Of a stretch of DNA of 64,000 nucleotides, positions 8,764 to 17,505 are shown piece by piece. Where the stretch lies: positions 248,001 to 312,000 of the forward strand of contig NZ_VATY01000001.1 of the NCBI RefSeq assembly GCF_005885635.1, written 5' to 3'. The position numbers and the translations under genes are program-made. The stretch comes from Maribacter algarum (ex Zhang et al. 2020) (lineage in GTDB: Bacteria; Bacteroidota; Bacteroidia; Flavobacteriales; Flavobacteriaceae). The number at the start of each line of letters is the position of its first letter. Position 1 is the stretch's first letter. The notes under the pieces are model-generated. The model saw only the letters and a program-made list of their open reading frames with translations. It made no database searches and was not told the origin of the DNA.

Positions 8764-9471
8764 ATGGATGTTTTGGGCGATGCAATTTTCGATTATCAGC
8801 AAGGCTTGTATACCGAAGATATCATTACTAAGTCCTCATTGGATGAGGAAGATGTAATTCCTTTGACCCACCTTTTTCGAGACTTTGAAGCAATGCCCGC
8901 TTTGGAACAAAAAGCTTTGAATCTTTGTAAAGGAAAAGTTTTGGACATTGGTTGCGGAGCTGGAAGCCATAGTCTCTATTTACAAGAAAAAGGTTTTGAA
9001 GTAACGGCCTTGGATTTCTCAAAAGGAGCTGTTGCCACTACTCGACTTCGCGGAATTGAAAATTCGATTCATTCAGACATATTGAATTATAAAGAAAATC
9101 AATTTGATACCCTACTTCTCTTAATGAATGGTATTGGTTTGGCGGGAGAACTCAAAAATCTTGGTGGGTTTCTTTCCCATTTGAAAAAACTCCTTAAACC
9201 CGGTGGTCAAATTTTATTGGATTCAAGTGATATCATTTATATGTTCGATGAAGATGATGACGGTGGCAGATGGATTCCGACTCACCAAGAATACTATGGT
9301 GAAGTCACTTATACCATGAGTTATAAAAATATAGAAAGTGAACCCTTCACTTGGTTGTATCTTGACCAAAACACCTTGAAACGAGCAGCAAACACCAACC
9401 ATTTCAACTGTGAAATCGTAAGTTTAGGCGAACATTTCGACTATTTAGCCAGATTGACCCTAAAAAAATAA
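8764..9471 (+). CDS. Class I SAM-dependent methyltransferase
   Basis: A 235-residue cytoplasmic protein. The start at 8764 (MDVLGDAIFDYQQG) is chosen over the open frame from 8650 because the upstream part overlaps the divergent gene and its promoter region. Motif I is VLDIGCGAGSHSLYLQ (about residues 60-75), the acidic residue ending strand 2 is in VTALDFSKGA, and motif IV is around DTLLLLMNGIG. It is a Methyltransf_11/25-like protein; the substrate is not predictable. No partner gene follows on the same strand before the metalloprotease pair. Confidence 0.85.
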   Translation: MDVLGDAIFDYQQGLYTEDIITKSSLDEEDVIPLTHLFRDFEAMPALEQKALNLCKGKVLDIGCGAGSHSLYLQEKGFEVTALDFSKGAVATTRLRGIENSIHSDILNYKENQFDTLLLLMNGIGLAGELKNLGGFLSHLKKLLKPGGQILLDSSDIIYMFDEDDDGGRWIPTHQEYYGEVTYTMSYKNIESEPFTWLYLDQNTLKRAANTNHFNCEIVSLGEHFDYLARLTLKK

Positions 9472-9509
9472 TAGAAGGTCTAATTTTTGCGTTATTTTAG
9501 ATAAAAACT

Positions 9510-10400
9510 ATGAAGATGAAGCATTTACGTATTTGGATTTTATTTCTTTTTTTAGGACTTACCATAACTTGTTCTAAAAAGTCTGATGATACTTCTCCTG
9601 ACAGTACTGAAGATCCTGTAGTTGAAGTTGACAGATCGGCAAATCTTCTCGCTGCAGGAGCTTCCGCAAACGACATTCTTTCAAATGATAAGTTCACGAA
9701 ACTCAAGGTAGAAATTGCGTTCGTCACTGGTTTTAGACCTACCCAAGAATCCATGGATGAATTCGTTGCCTTTTTAAAAACATACACCTTCAAAGAAAAC
9801 ATTGAGATGGTCTTTAATGAATTGCCCTCTCCTGAAAAAGAAACACTAACCATACAAGAGATAGCTGATCTTGAGACTGAAAATAGGACGGTTTACAATG
9901 ATGGGGAAACCTTGGGTATTTATATTTATTTTGCAGATGCACCTGCTGATGACAACAAAGAAGACGAAGGTATTCTCACTTTGGGGGCAGTGTATAGAAA
10001 TACAACAATAGTAATTCATGAAGAGACCATTCGAAGACTGGCTGCTCGTAGTATTTTAATAACCGATGCTGATGTTGAAACCGCAACTTTAAATCATGAA
10101 TTCGGACATTTGTTTGGTTTAGTAAATTTTGGGACAGACCAAGTAAATGATCATGAGGATGTTGATGCCGAAGCACATTGTAATGTTCCTGGGTGTTTAA
10201 TGCGTGCACAATTGCAATTTGGTCAATCAAATGGAAAATCTTCAAACCTTGTTGCAAAAACAGAAATTAAACCAAGTTGTTCACTAAGTAGTATAAGTGT
10301 TCTTAAAATTCTGGAAAGTAATACTAAAAAAGGTAGTGTCAATGCTGTTCCGCTTGATGCTGAATGTATACTTGATTTGAGATCGAATGGAGGAAGATAA
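9510..10400 (+). CDS. Archaemetzincin-like zinc metalloprotease lipoprotein, copy 1
   Basis: A 296-residue exported lipoprotein (LGLTITC lipobox, C21). The catalytic helix is H196-E-F-G-H200 followed by LFG and VN, and 17 residues further on comes H223-C224, four residues, C229-L-M231. The pattern HExxHxxG ... HCx4CxM is that of archaemetzincins, but here an insertion separates the two halves; H223 is a plausible third zinc ligand since the metzincin position after xxG is Asn in this copy. Two more cysteines follow. Flavobacterial genomes annotate relatives as membrane metalloprotease. It is the first of a tandem pair with the next gene, which shares long identical stretches such as LETENRTVYNDGETLG. 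The start could also be the Met at codon 3. Confidence 0.8.
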   Translation: MKMKHLRIWILFLFLGLTITCSKKSDDTSPDSTEDPVVEVDRSANLLAAGASANDILSNDKFTKLKVEIAFVTGFRPTQESMDEFVAFLKTYTFKENIEMVFNELPSPEKETLTIQEIADLETENRTVYNDGETLGIYIYFADAPADDNKEDEGILTLGAVYRNTTIVIHEETIRRLAARSILITDADVETATLNHEFGHLFGLVNFGTDQVNDHEDVDAEAHCNVPGCLMRAQLQFGQSNGKSSNLVAKTEIKPSCSLSSISVLKILESNTKKGSVNAVPLDAECILDLRSNGGR

Positions 10401-10454
10401 TGTCTTACAAAGCTATATTGAGGCAGTAGTTAAGTACATTTTTAGACTACAACT

Positions 10455-11309
10455 ATGAAGATGAGGCATTTGCAAATTTGGACTATTTTACTTTGTTTAG
10501 GTCTCGTTTTTTCATGTAAAAAATCAGATGACTCTAGCAGTGAAGAAGCGGCTAAATCGGCAAATCTTTTAGCCATCGGTAAATCAGCCAATGATATTCT
10601 TTCAAACGATACCTTTACAAAACTAAAAATAGAAATTGCCTATGTTACGGGTTTCAGACCTACCCGGGCGACAACAATAGTACTTGAAAACTATTTGAAA
10701 ACCTATACCTTCAAAGAGGATATTGAAATAGTGTTCAATGAACTACCTTCCCCTGGCAAAGAAACCCTTACTCTTGAAGAAATAGCAGATCTTGAAACTG
10801 AGAATAGAACCGTTTACAATGATGGAGAAACCTTGGGGGTATATATTTATTTTACCGATGCACCTTCTTCCTCGGATGATGAAGGAGCTACCCTAGGAGC
10901 GGTATATCGAAATACAACTATGGTGATATATCAGCCAACTGTTAGAAGAATAGCTGTTCGCAATATTATTCGAGAATCAGTCGTCGAAACAGCGACTATT
11001 AAACATGAATTTGGACATTTATTAGGGTTGGTCGATTTAGGGTCAACACCGGTAAATGAACATGAAGATCCTGAATCTGAAAATCATTGCAATATTGCAG
11101 GATGTTTGATGGGTGCTGAACTGCAATTTAGCCGCGTTGGAAAATCTTCAAGCTATGCTGAAGAAAATGACTGGCTCAAGTCAGCTTGCTCTTTCAATGA
11201 AAAGAGCCTACTAAAAATATTAAAGAGTAGTACTTCTAAGTCCCTCAAGAATACAACCTCGCTAGATGACGAATGCATTCTCGATTTAAAATCTAACGGA
11301 GGAAGATAA
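10455..11309 (+). CDS. Archaemetzincin-like zinc metalloprotease lipoprotein, copy 2
   Basis: A 284-residue lipoprotein (LGLVFSC, C21), clear paralogue of the preceding gene along its whole length, so a tandem duplication. The active site is H184-E-F-G-H188-LLG-LV-D194, so unlike copy 1 the classical metzincin third-ligand position is an aspartate; the downstream H211-C212, four residues, C217-L-M219 module is kept. Both proteins end with a DxEC(I)LDL(K/R)SNGGR tail, a conserved C-terminus. The N-terminal linker after the lipid anchor is shorter than in copy 1. Substrate unknown; location is expected to be the periplasmic face or cell surface. Confidence 0.8.
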   Translation: MKMRHLQIWTILLCLGLVFSCKKSDDSSSEEAAKSANLLAIGKSANDILSNDTFTKLKIEIAYVTGFRPTRATTIVLENYLKTYTFKEDIEIVFNELPSPGKETLTLEEIADLETENRTVYNDGETLGVYIYFTDAPSSSDDEGATLGAVYRNTTMVIYQPTVRRIAVRNIIRESVVETATIKHEFGHLLGLVDLGSTPVNEHEDPESENHCNIAGCLMGAELQFSRVGKSSSYAEENDWLKSACSFNEKSLLKILKSSTSKSLKNTTSLDDECILDLKSNGGR

Positions 11310-11321
11310 ATCCATCTGTAA

Positions 11322-11699
11322 ATGACACCTAAAATAAATATTGAGGACCACAAACCCATTTGGATTGCGCTTTCCGATTTGTATGTTGATAATGAACTTC
11401 AAGATTACGATTTCAAACGCATAGCTTCTGTCATCAAGAAAAGTAAGTATTCTATAAGAGAGGTGAAGCAAATCGATAGAAAAGAGATTTTCCCAGTATT
11501 GTTTTGGAATTTATTAAGCGTAGCAGGAAATTGGACAGGCTTTCAAGAAGAATGGTTAGTGAATGAAATCAGAAGTAAAATTCAGAAGAAAACCCTATTT
11601 CAAAGCGCTTTCAATCGCTTCATGTATTTTTGCTTCAAAGGAATGAACAAAGATCACTGGATAAAACTTGAGAAAAAGTATTTAGAATTGAGCTCCTAA
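11322..11699 (+). CDS. Small conserved hypothetical protein (DUF7079-like)
   Basis: A 125-residue soluble protein with no signal peptide. Features are PIWIALSDLYVDNELQDYDF near the N-terminus and EIFPVLFWNLLSVAGNWTGF in the middle, rich in aromatic residues; this pattern resembles proteins now grouped as DUF7079, often near immunity or toxin-type loci in other bacteria, but I recall that only loosely. It starts 12 bp after the metalloprotease copy 2 stop, so it may be co-transcribed with it. Convergent with queE (3 bp between stops). Confidence 0.65.
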   Translation: MTPKINIEDHKPIWIALSDLYVDNELQDYDFKRIASVIKKSKYSIREVKQIDRKEIFPVLFWNLLSVAGNWTGFQEEWLVNEIRSKIQKKTLFQSAFNRFMYFCFKGMNKDHWIKLEKKYLELSS

Positions 11700-11702
11700 C
11701 TT

Positions 11703-12335
11703 TTAAGGAATATTCAAATATTTATGCGTCTGTAGGGAAACTTTCCATTTTGGATTCTGCATAACATAATCCACAATTAAAGGTGTTACTTTTTCTCTTA
11801 CACTCCATTCGGGCTGCAAGTATAAAATACAATTTTCATTTGTTTTAGGGGCTTGTTCCTCGGCAAAAATCAAGTCGTGTTTATTATAAACTATGACCTT
11901 TAACTCATGGGCCTCGTCGTAAATCTTACCAAAAGGGAGTTTATTTTTTTTAGGGGATAGGCAAATCCAATCCCAATTCCCTGTAAGTTCATAGGCCCCT
12001 GAGGTTTCGATATGCGTTTGAAGTCCTTTTGCCTTTAGAGATGCAGTTAAAGGTCCCATATCCCAAGTCAAGGGCTCACCCCCAGTAACAACAATAGTAT
12101 CAGAATATTTCGCAGCATTCTCAACAATATGCCCTATGGATGTTGGAGGATGCAGTTCGGCATTCCAACTTTCCTTAACATCGCACCAATGACAGCCAAC
12201 ATCGCAACCACCGACCCGAATAAAATAAGCGGCTGTTCCTTTATGGAAACCTTCACCTTGGATTGTGTAAAATTCTTCCATTAACGGAAGCATCAATCCC
12301 TTATCTACCAATGCTAAAACGTCGTCTTTAACCAT
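11703..12335 (-). CDS. queE: 7-carboxy-7-deazaguanine synthase
   Basis: A 210-residue radical-SAM enzyme making 7-carboxy-7-deazaguanine from 6-carboxytetrahydropterin in queuosine/7-deazapurine synthesis. Seen: MEEFYTIQGEGFHKG, the cluster-binding GGCDVGCHWCDVKESW (cysteines spaced x3 and x2), TGGEPLTWD, and IETSGAYELTG. The start at 12335 (MVKDDVLALV) is preferred to the open frame from 12356, because a perfect -7 promoter box occupies the bases just upstream of it (12340-12347); the longer start would lie upstream of the predicted transcription start. No queC, queD or queF is adjacent. Confidence 0.9.
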   Translation of the reverse strand: MVKDDVLALVDKGLMLPLMEEFYTIQGEGFHKGTAAYFIRVGGCDVGCHWCDVKESWNAELHPPTSIGHIVENAAKYSDTIVVTGGEPLTWDMGPLTASLKAKGLQTHIETSGAYELTGNWDWICLSPKKNKLPFGKIYDEAHELKVIVYNKHDLIFAEEQAPKTNENCILYLQPEWSVREKVTPLIVDYVMQNPKWKVSLQTHKYLNIP

Positions 12336-12339
12336 CGTG

Positions 12340-12347
12340 CAAAGATA
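12340..12347 (-). promoter_or_regulatory. -7 promoter box immediately before queE
   Basis: Minus-strand TATCTTTG, an exact TAnnTTTG match, ends four bases before the queE ATG. This predicts transcription starting at about the A of the ATG, i.e. a leaderless mRNA. No convincing TTTG at the usual 17-19 bp upstream. Confidence 0.5.
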
Positions 12348-12391
12348 GAAAAACACGATTGTAATATTTGAAATGATAGCATGTATATTTC

Positions 12392-14155
12392 CTAAAGGGA
12401 AACACTCATGTTTTTACAACCAACAACTTCATATACCTTTCCGTTGCTTTTGGTAAAAATGAATAATTCCCCAGAACTATTCCTGCCAAATCTAAGATCA
12501 ACACGCTGCCCCTTCTCCATTTCACTAAAGCTGGTCACTCTTCCATTTAATTCTAAACCCAATTTATATATCTCAGCCTGTTCTCCCTCACTAATATCGG
12601 ATAGCTCAGAAAAGAAGAGCGTTCCCCTGGGAATGTCACCAAATATGTATTTACCTTTAAGGAGTGGTATTTCGGAACCATTGTAAGTAAAACCACCAGA
12701 AATGGCATTGCCTTCATCATGGTCGTATTGAATAATGGGATATGAAAATTCTCCATCATCCTTCGGAAGCGGATATACTATTTCAGTATTCGCATTAACA
12801 TCATACAAAAAAGTACCTTCACGATTAGGCCAGCCGTAATTCGCCCCCTTTTTTAAAAGGTTCACTTCCTCTAGACTGTGCTGTCCAATATTGGTTACGA
12901 AAATAGTACCAGAGTCTGCTTCATCCCAAGAAATGCGATGCGGGTTTCTAAAGCCATAACTCCAAATTTCTTCGAGTTTATCTGGGTCGCTTACAAATGG
13001 ATTATCCTTAGGAATACCATATTTACCATTTCGGCTATCCTTACCAGTTGGGTCAATTCGAATGACGCTTCCCCAAATACTCCCCGGATTGTCACATAGA
13101 AACGGATAGCCCCTTAGAGCGGCAACTCCGTCCCCAATTCCTAAATACAAAAGTCCATAATCCGGTTCTCCTTTTTTTGCCAAGGGATTAAAAGTCAATT
13201 CTTGAAAACCATGGGCAGCAGTTACCATATCTACACGTAAGACTTCCCTTTTCTTTCCTGAGAAATACAAAGCAGATGGCTCATCCATCTTCCATTCGGT
13301 CAATACCCATTGTAATTTTGAAGAAATGGTATCATGAAGTTCAAAATCAGCAGTTGCAATTCTTGATGGTTCCGTATGGGTGGTATAGAGAAGTCCATTC
13401 GAGTGGAATTCAGGATGAAAATCAAAACTGCCCAAGCCTGTTCCCCAGCCAGGGTTATCAATAAAATTCTCAATTTCGACCTTCAGGTCAAGAAAAGTGT
13501 TCACTTCAGAACCAACTACTTCGTATAACTTCCCCCTTAGGTCAGCAATAAAAAGACGTTCACCTTCTTTGGTTTTAAGGGCCGAAAGTTTATTGATTCG
13601 CGCTTTAGGAGCTGTTTCAGAACTTGATGGAACCGTTAGCAATTCTTCGATGATCAGAGTCAAATCCGAATCAGGGATTTTTTCAGGTATCGGATTTAGG
13701 ATTCCTCCAGGTCTATTGTTTACATTCCTCTTTTCGGCTTCAGAAAATTTATGAATAAACCCTAACAAGTCTTCTAAGTCTTTTCCTCGTATGACTTCAA
13801 ATGATGGCATATAAGACTTGTATTTTGCATAAAGCTCGACCGCTCTTTTATCACCACTTTCAATACTTTTCTTGGGGTTTTTGATAAAATCAATTAGCCA
13901 TTCTTTGGATACCTCCGAAGTGACACCCGCCAAGTTGGGGCCGATTACATTTTCGCTGAAATTATGACAGCTCGCGCAGTGCTGGTTAAACAATACCATT
14001 CCGCGCTGAATCGTAAGCTCGGCAGTATCATAGGTATCTACTTTGGCTTCGTTCTGCTCTCGGTTTTTCTTATCGGTAGAATTACAAGAAGTAAAACAAA
14101 TGACCAATAGCAGTTGAAATAACCCTCGGAGTAGTTTCTTATGGAGATATAACAT
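12392..14155 (-). CDS. Cytochrome c / PQQ-type sugar dehydrogenase (GSDH) fusion lipoprotein
   Basis: A 587-residue lipoprotein (CFTSC lipobox, C24). Residues about 50-140 form a class I cytochrome c domain: heme attachment C60-A-S-C63-H64 and probable distal ligand M116 in YKSYMPSF. Residues about 170-580 match the glucose/sorbosone dehydrogenase beta-propeller, with LGSFDFHPEFHSNGLLYTTH, YLGIGDG, GSVIRIDPTGKD, NPHRISWDE and NYGWPNREG. The propeller probably binds PQQ and oxidises a sugar or related polyol, passing electrons to the fused heme. No PQQ synthesis genes are in the window, so the cofactor may be scavenged. An alternative is an Yli/Hhip-like non-enzymatic propeller. Confidence 0.85.
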   Translation of the reverse strand: MLYLHKKLLRGLFQLLLVICFTSCNSTDKKNREQNEAKVDTYDTAELTIQRGMVLFNQHCASCHNFSENVIGPNLAGVTSEVSKEWLIDFIKNPKKSIESGDKRAVELYAKYKSYMPSFEVIRGKDLEDLLGFIHKFSEAEKRNVNNRPGGILNPIPEKIPDSDLTLIIEELLTVPSSSETAPKARINKLSALKTKEGERLFIADLRGKLYEVVGSEVNTFLDLKVEIENFIDNPGWGTGLGSFDFHPEFHSNGLLYTTHTEPSRIATADFELHDTISSKLQWVLTEWKMDEPSALYFSGKKREVLRVDMVTAAHGFQELTFNPLAKKGEPDYGLLYLGIGDGVAALRGYPFLCDNPGSIWGSVIRIDPTGKDSRNGKYGIPKDNPFVSDPDKLEEIWSYGFRNPHRISWDEADSGTIFVTNIGQHSLEEVNLLKKGANYGWPNREGTFLYDVNANTEIVYPLPKDDGEFSYPIIQYDHDEGNAISGGFTYNGSEIPLLKGKYIFGDIPRGTLFFSELSDISEGEQAEIYKLGLELNGRVTSFSEMEKGQRVDLRFGRNSSGELFIFTKSNGKVYEVVGCKNMSVSL

Positions 14156-14309
14156 TTGAACCTAGAAAAAATTATACCAAGCATATTTAAGACAGGTTCG
14201 TCTAAATCAATAGCTTAGATTACACAAATTACTGCTTTTTGTTGGCACCAGCATTAATCTCTTTTTGTGTTGCCCAAAAATCCCCTATTTTTATCCCAAA
14301 TTAAACCAA

Positions 14310-15812
14310 ATGAGTACCAGAGACGAATTCTTTTCACATATTGAAAAAGGATATACCACAAAAGGCGATTTTATAACCATGGGGGCAGCGATGCTTGATG
14401 GGGAAGCAGTTACCGATGCTTATGTGAAAATCCCCTTAAAAACCTTAAACCGTCACGGTCTTATTGCTGGTGCCACTGGTACAGGAAAAACAAAGACACT
14501 CCAGGTTCTCGCAGAAAATTTATCTGAAAAGGGTATTCCGGTTTTATTGATGGATTTAAAAGGTGATTTAAGTGGAATAGCACAACCTAGTCCGGGTCAT
14601 CCAAAAATAGATGAACGCCACCAGAAAATTGGACTTCCTTTTGAAGCCAAAGGTTTTCCAGTGGAAATATTATCCCTATCCGAACAAGATGGTGTTAAAT
14701 TAAGAGCAACTGTTTCAGAATTTGGACCTACCCTCTTATCACGTATTCTAGATTTGACGGTAACACAGGAAGGTATCGTTGCAGTGGTTTTCAAATATTG
14801 CGATGATAACAAATTGCCGTTACTAGACTTAAAGGATTTCAAAAAAGTACTGCAATATGCAACCGGAGAAGGCAAAAAAGAATTCGCAAAGGACTACGGC
14901 AGAATTTCTACAAGTTCTACAGGAACCATTCTTCGCAAAATAATCGAGTTAGAACAACAAGGGGCAGATTTGTTCTTCGGTGAAAAGTCATTTGAAGTAG
15001 ATGATTTAACCCGAATTGACAAAAATGGAAAAGGATATATTAACATCATCCGTTTAACGGATATACAGGATCGACCTAAACTATTTTCTACTTTTATGTT
15101 GAGTTTGCTGGCGGAGATTTATTCTACTTTTCCTGAGCAAGGTGATAGTGACTCCCCAGAATTAATTCTTTTTATTGACGAGGCACACCTCATTTTCAAA
15201 GAAGCTTCCAAGGCCTTACTTGACCAAATTGAGGGTATTGTTAAATTAATACGATCTAAAGGCATAGGACTATATTTTGTTACCCAAAACCCGACTGATG
15301 TGCCAAATGAGGTTTTGGCGCAACTAGGTCTAAAAGTTCAACATGCGCTACGAGCTTTTACTGCCAGAGATAGAAAGGCCATAAAACTTACGGCAGAAAA
15401 TTATCCGGAATCACCTTATTATAACACCAAGGAAGTGTTGACCTCTCTCGGAATTGGTGAGGCCCTAATTTCAGCTTTAGATGAGAAAGGGAGACCAACT
15501 CCCCTAGCAGCAACACTGTTAAGAGCACCTATGAGCCGCATGGATGTGCTTACGGATAGCGAGTTGAAAACCGCTATAAAAAGCTCAAAACTAGTCAAAA
15601 AATACGGAGAGGTTATTGATCGCGAAAGCGCCTATGAAATTCTTAATGAAAAAATTGAGAAAGCTGAGAAGGCTGCTGAAAAAGAAAAGGCAAAACCAAA
15701 GTCCAAATCTTCGAGGAGGAGGAGTACACGTCAAAACCCTGTAATAAAAGTATTGACAAGTGCGACCTTTATACGAGGTGTGCTCGGGGTGCTAAAAAAG
15801 GTATTACGATAG
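14310..15812 (+). CDS. HerA-like ATPase / DUF853 family (YjgR-like)
   Basis: A 500-residue cytoplasmic P-loop ATPase of the HerA/FtsK superfamily. Start at 14310 (MSTRDEFFSHIEKGY) fits the family's beginning better than the open frame from 14265. Walker A is G54ATGTGKT61; Walker B with the following histidine is LILFIDEAHLIF; an arginine-finger region is near HALRAFTARDRKAI. The last 50 residues are a lysine/arginine-rich tail (KSKSSRRRSTRQN) ending with a hydrophobic helix. YjgR homologues are of unknown function though the superfamily moves DNA or works on DNA ends; no nurA nuclease gene is adjacent. The lipoprotein gene begins 4 bp after its stop. Confidence 0.88.
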   Translation: MSTRDEFFSHIEKGYTTKGDFITMGAAMLDGEAVTDAYVKIPLKTLNRHGLIAGATGTGKTKTLQVLAENLSEKGIPVLLMDLKGDLSGIAQPSPGHPKIDERHQKIGLPFEAKGFPVEILSLSEQDGVKLRATVSEFGPTLLSRILDLTVTQEGIVAVVFKYCDDNKLPLLDLKDFKKVLQYATGEGKKEFAKDYGRISTSSTGTILRKIIELEQQGADLFFGEKSFEVDDLTRIDKNGKGYINIIRLTDIQDRPKLFSTFMLSLLAEIYSTFPEQGDSDSPELILFIDEAHLIFKEASKALLDQIEGIVKLIRSKGIGLYFVTQNPTDVPNEVLAQLGLKVQHALRAFTARDRKAIKLTAENYPESPYYNTKEVLTSLGIGEALISALDEKGRPTPLAATLLRAPMSRMDVLTDSELKTAIKSSKLVKKYGEVIDRESAYEILNEKIEKAEKAAEKEKAKPKSKSSRRRSTRQNPVIKVLTSATFIRGVLGVLKKVLR

Positions 15813-15816
15813 TTTT

Positions 15817-16377
15817 ATGAAGAAAATAACAATAACTGTACTTGTAGTTTTGAGTCTTTTCTTAATAGCTAACTGTGAACAGGCTCCAAAGGACACTACT
15901 TTTTTAATTACAAAATCTAGTATTGGCAAACTCGATAAGTCTAGTCTTGCTCGCGATTTAGAGATTATTTATGAACAAGATTCTATTGTAAAGGATACGG
16001 CAAGGCTTCTGGTCGGCTTTGGTGCTAAAAAAATCGATGTTTTCGAAAAAGGTGGGGAGCATTTACTAACCTTAACCCCAAGCTCAGATAGTATTCCAAC
16101 TATTGAAAACGTACGCATTCAAGATCCACGTTTCAAAACTGAATTGGGTATTGGCCTAAATAGTACCTTTAAGGAAATCAAAGACAAGTATGAACTGGGC
16201 AAGTTATTAACTTCAACTAAAAATGTGGTTGTTTTTATAAAAAATAGTGATCTCTACTTCACAATTGACAAGGAAGAGCTACCGTCAAGTTTACGGTATG
16301 CTTCAAGTGTAAACATCGAAGCCGTTCAAATACCCGATGATGCCAAGATTAAGTATATGATGTTGGGATGGGAGTAA
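15817..16377 (+). CDS. Putative lipoprotein, possibly DUF1131/YfeY-like
   Basis: A 186-residue protein with a lipoprotein signal (MKKITITVLVVLSLFLIANC, C20). The mature part is predicted mainly beta, with TFLITKSSIGKLDKSS at the start and the RFKTELGIGLNSTFKEIKDKYELGKL segment in the middle, which has the flavour of DUF1131 (RpoE-regulated lipoprotein YfeY: I see only the shared 'given-start / how-far-along' beta plus helix theme, not strong identity). It lies 4 bp after the HerA-like gene and is probably in the same transcript. Function unknown. Confidence 0.7.
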   Translation: MKKITITVLVVLSLFLIANCEQAPKDTTFLITKSSIGKLDKSSLARDLEIIYEQDSIVKDTARLLVGFGAKKIDVFEKGGEHLLTLTPSSDSIPTIENVRIQDPRFKTELGIGLNSTFKEIKDKYELGKLLTSTKNVVVFIKNSDLYFTIDKEELPSSLRYASSVNIEAVQIPDDAKIKYMMLGWE

Positions 16378-16414
16378 TTACACTTTGAATCGAAATTAGT
16401 ATTCCATATGATTA

Positions 16415-16837
16415 CTAACTTCCATGATAACTAGTTCGGTTTGAAATCACGCAATTTTTATGTGTCTCCGCCCATTCCGTAAGTTCTATAAGTTTTTGAA
16501 GATAAGAATGTCCGAAATCGGTTAGTTTATATTCCACGCGAACCGGAACTTCAGGATACATCGTGCGTTTTAGATAGCCATCACCTTCCAAATGCTTGAG
16601 ACGCTCACTGAGGACTTTGTTCGAAATGCCATAAACCTTCTTTTTTAATTCGTTAAAACGTAAAACTGGAAAATATCCTAAATAAAGCACAATTAAAATA
16701 CTCCACTTATCAGATGCTACGGCCATAACATCACGTATGGGGCAAATCAAAGATGTATCCCTAAGGTCAACATGCCCAAACATTTTTTTTAATTTTTTTG
16801 CGGCCCTAACCTTCTGATTTTCAGTAATAGTTTCCAT
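16415..16837 (-). CDS. HxlR family transcriptional regulator
   Basis: A 140-residue DNA-binding protein with a winged helix: C49PIRDVMAVASDKWSILIV-type beginning (cysteine preceding PIRD), GYFPVLRFNELKKKVYGIS, the recognition segment NKVLSERLKHLEGDGYLKR, and the wing VPVRVEYKLTDFG. The N-terminal cysteine is the position that senses electrophiles or oxidants in some HxlR proteins such as YodB. It faces the DinB gene across 116 bp that contains the perfect inverted repeat GTTACT-aaa-AGTAAC, so it likely controls itself and the divergent DinB / hydrolase / VOC genes. Confidence 0.9.
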   Translation of the reverse strand: METITENQKVRAAKKLKKMFGHVDLRDTSLICPIRDVMAVASDKWSILIVLYLGYFPVLRFNELKKKVYGISNKVLSERLKHLEGDGYLKRTMYPEVPVRVEYKLTDFGHSYLQKLIELTEWAETHKNCVISNRTSYHGS

Positions 16838-16916
16838 TTGGGTACTTAATTATGTTTCATATACCTCTTTTAAATCATAAAAAGAAGATGTAAATTTAGT
16901 TATTATTTCATACCAA

Positions 16917-16931
16917 GTTACTAAAAGTAAC
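16917..16931. promoter_or_regulatory. Candidate HxlR operator (inverted repeat)
   Basis: GTTACT-AAA-AGTAAC: perfect six-base arms around a three-base centre, 22 bp upstream of the DinB ATG and 79 bp upstream of the HxlR start. Spacing and symmetry suit a dimeric winged-helix protein, and position suits repression of the DinB side. Confidence 0.55.
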
Positions 16932-16953
16932 CATTATTACAAAACTATAAGCC

Positions 16954-17496
16954 ATGAAAAAAAACAAGCTCATCGCGTCGCTAAAACAGAACTATGATGC
17001 TTTTATAAACTTTGTTGATTCGCTGTCGAATGAATCCTATGATTATAGTGTTGCAGGGAAATGGTCTGCTGGTTTACATACTGCACATTTGATGCTTAGT
17101 GTGAAACCATTGGTATATGTTTTCGAATTGGACAAAACCTCCATTGTTGAAAAATTCGGAAACACTACTAAAATAGGTTGTACCTATACCGAAATGAAAA
17201 ACTTATATTTTGAAAAGTTAAAAGATGGTGGAAAAGCACCTGAACGCTTTGTTCCTGATATCGCAGCGGCTCGTCCAAAAACGGAACTTGCCCAAAAACT
17301 AAGGGTTTTAATCGACCAACTATGTATTTCCATAGATAGGTTTTCAGAAGAAGAACTTGATTCCTTTTGTGTGCCGCATCCCTTATTAGGCAGCTTGAGC
17401 TTACGCGAAATGTTGTATAATGCCATTTACCACGCGGAACATCATCAAAATTTAGTTCTCAAAATGATAAATAGGAAATTTGAAAAGACAAGTTAG
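16954..17496 (+). CDS. DinB family protein
   Basis: A 180-residue four-helix protein of the DinB/YfiT superfamily, putative metal-dependent hydrolases or thiol-transferases. The metal-ligand histidines are in GLHTAHLMLS (about residue 49) and in the C-terminal YHAEHHQNL (about 160-165); the first helix carries YDAFINFVDSLSNESYDYS and KWSAG. It begins 22 bp downstream of the probable HxlR operator and is the first gene of a plus-strand group with a hydrolase and a VOC protein, hinting at detoxification of a small reactive molecule, which is inference from context only. Confidence 0.85.
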   Translation: MKKNKLIASLKQNYDAFINFVDSLSNESYDYSVAGKWSAGLHTAHLMLSVKPLVYVFELDKTSIVEKFGNTTKIGCTYTEMKNLYFEKLKDGGKAPERFVPDIAAARPKTELAQKLRVLIDQLCISIDRFSEEELDSFCVPHPLLGSLSLREMLYNAIYHAEHHQNLVLKMINRKFEKTS

Positions 17497-17505
17497 ATCA
17501 TCAAC

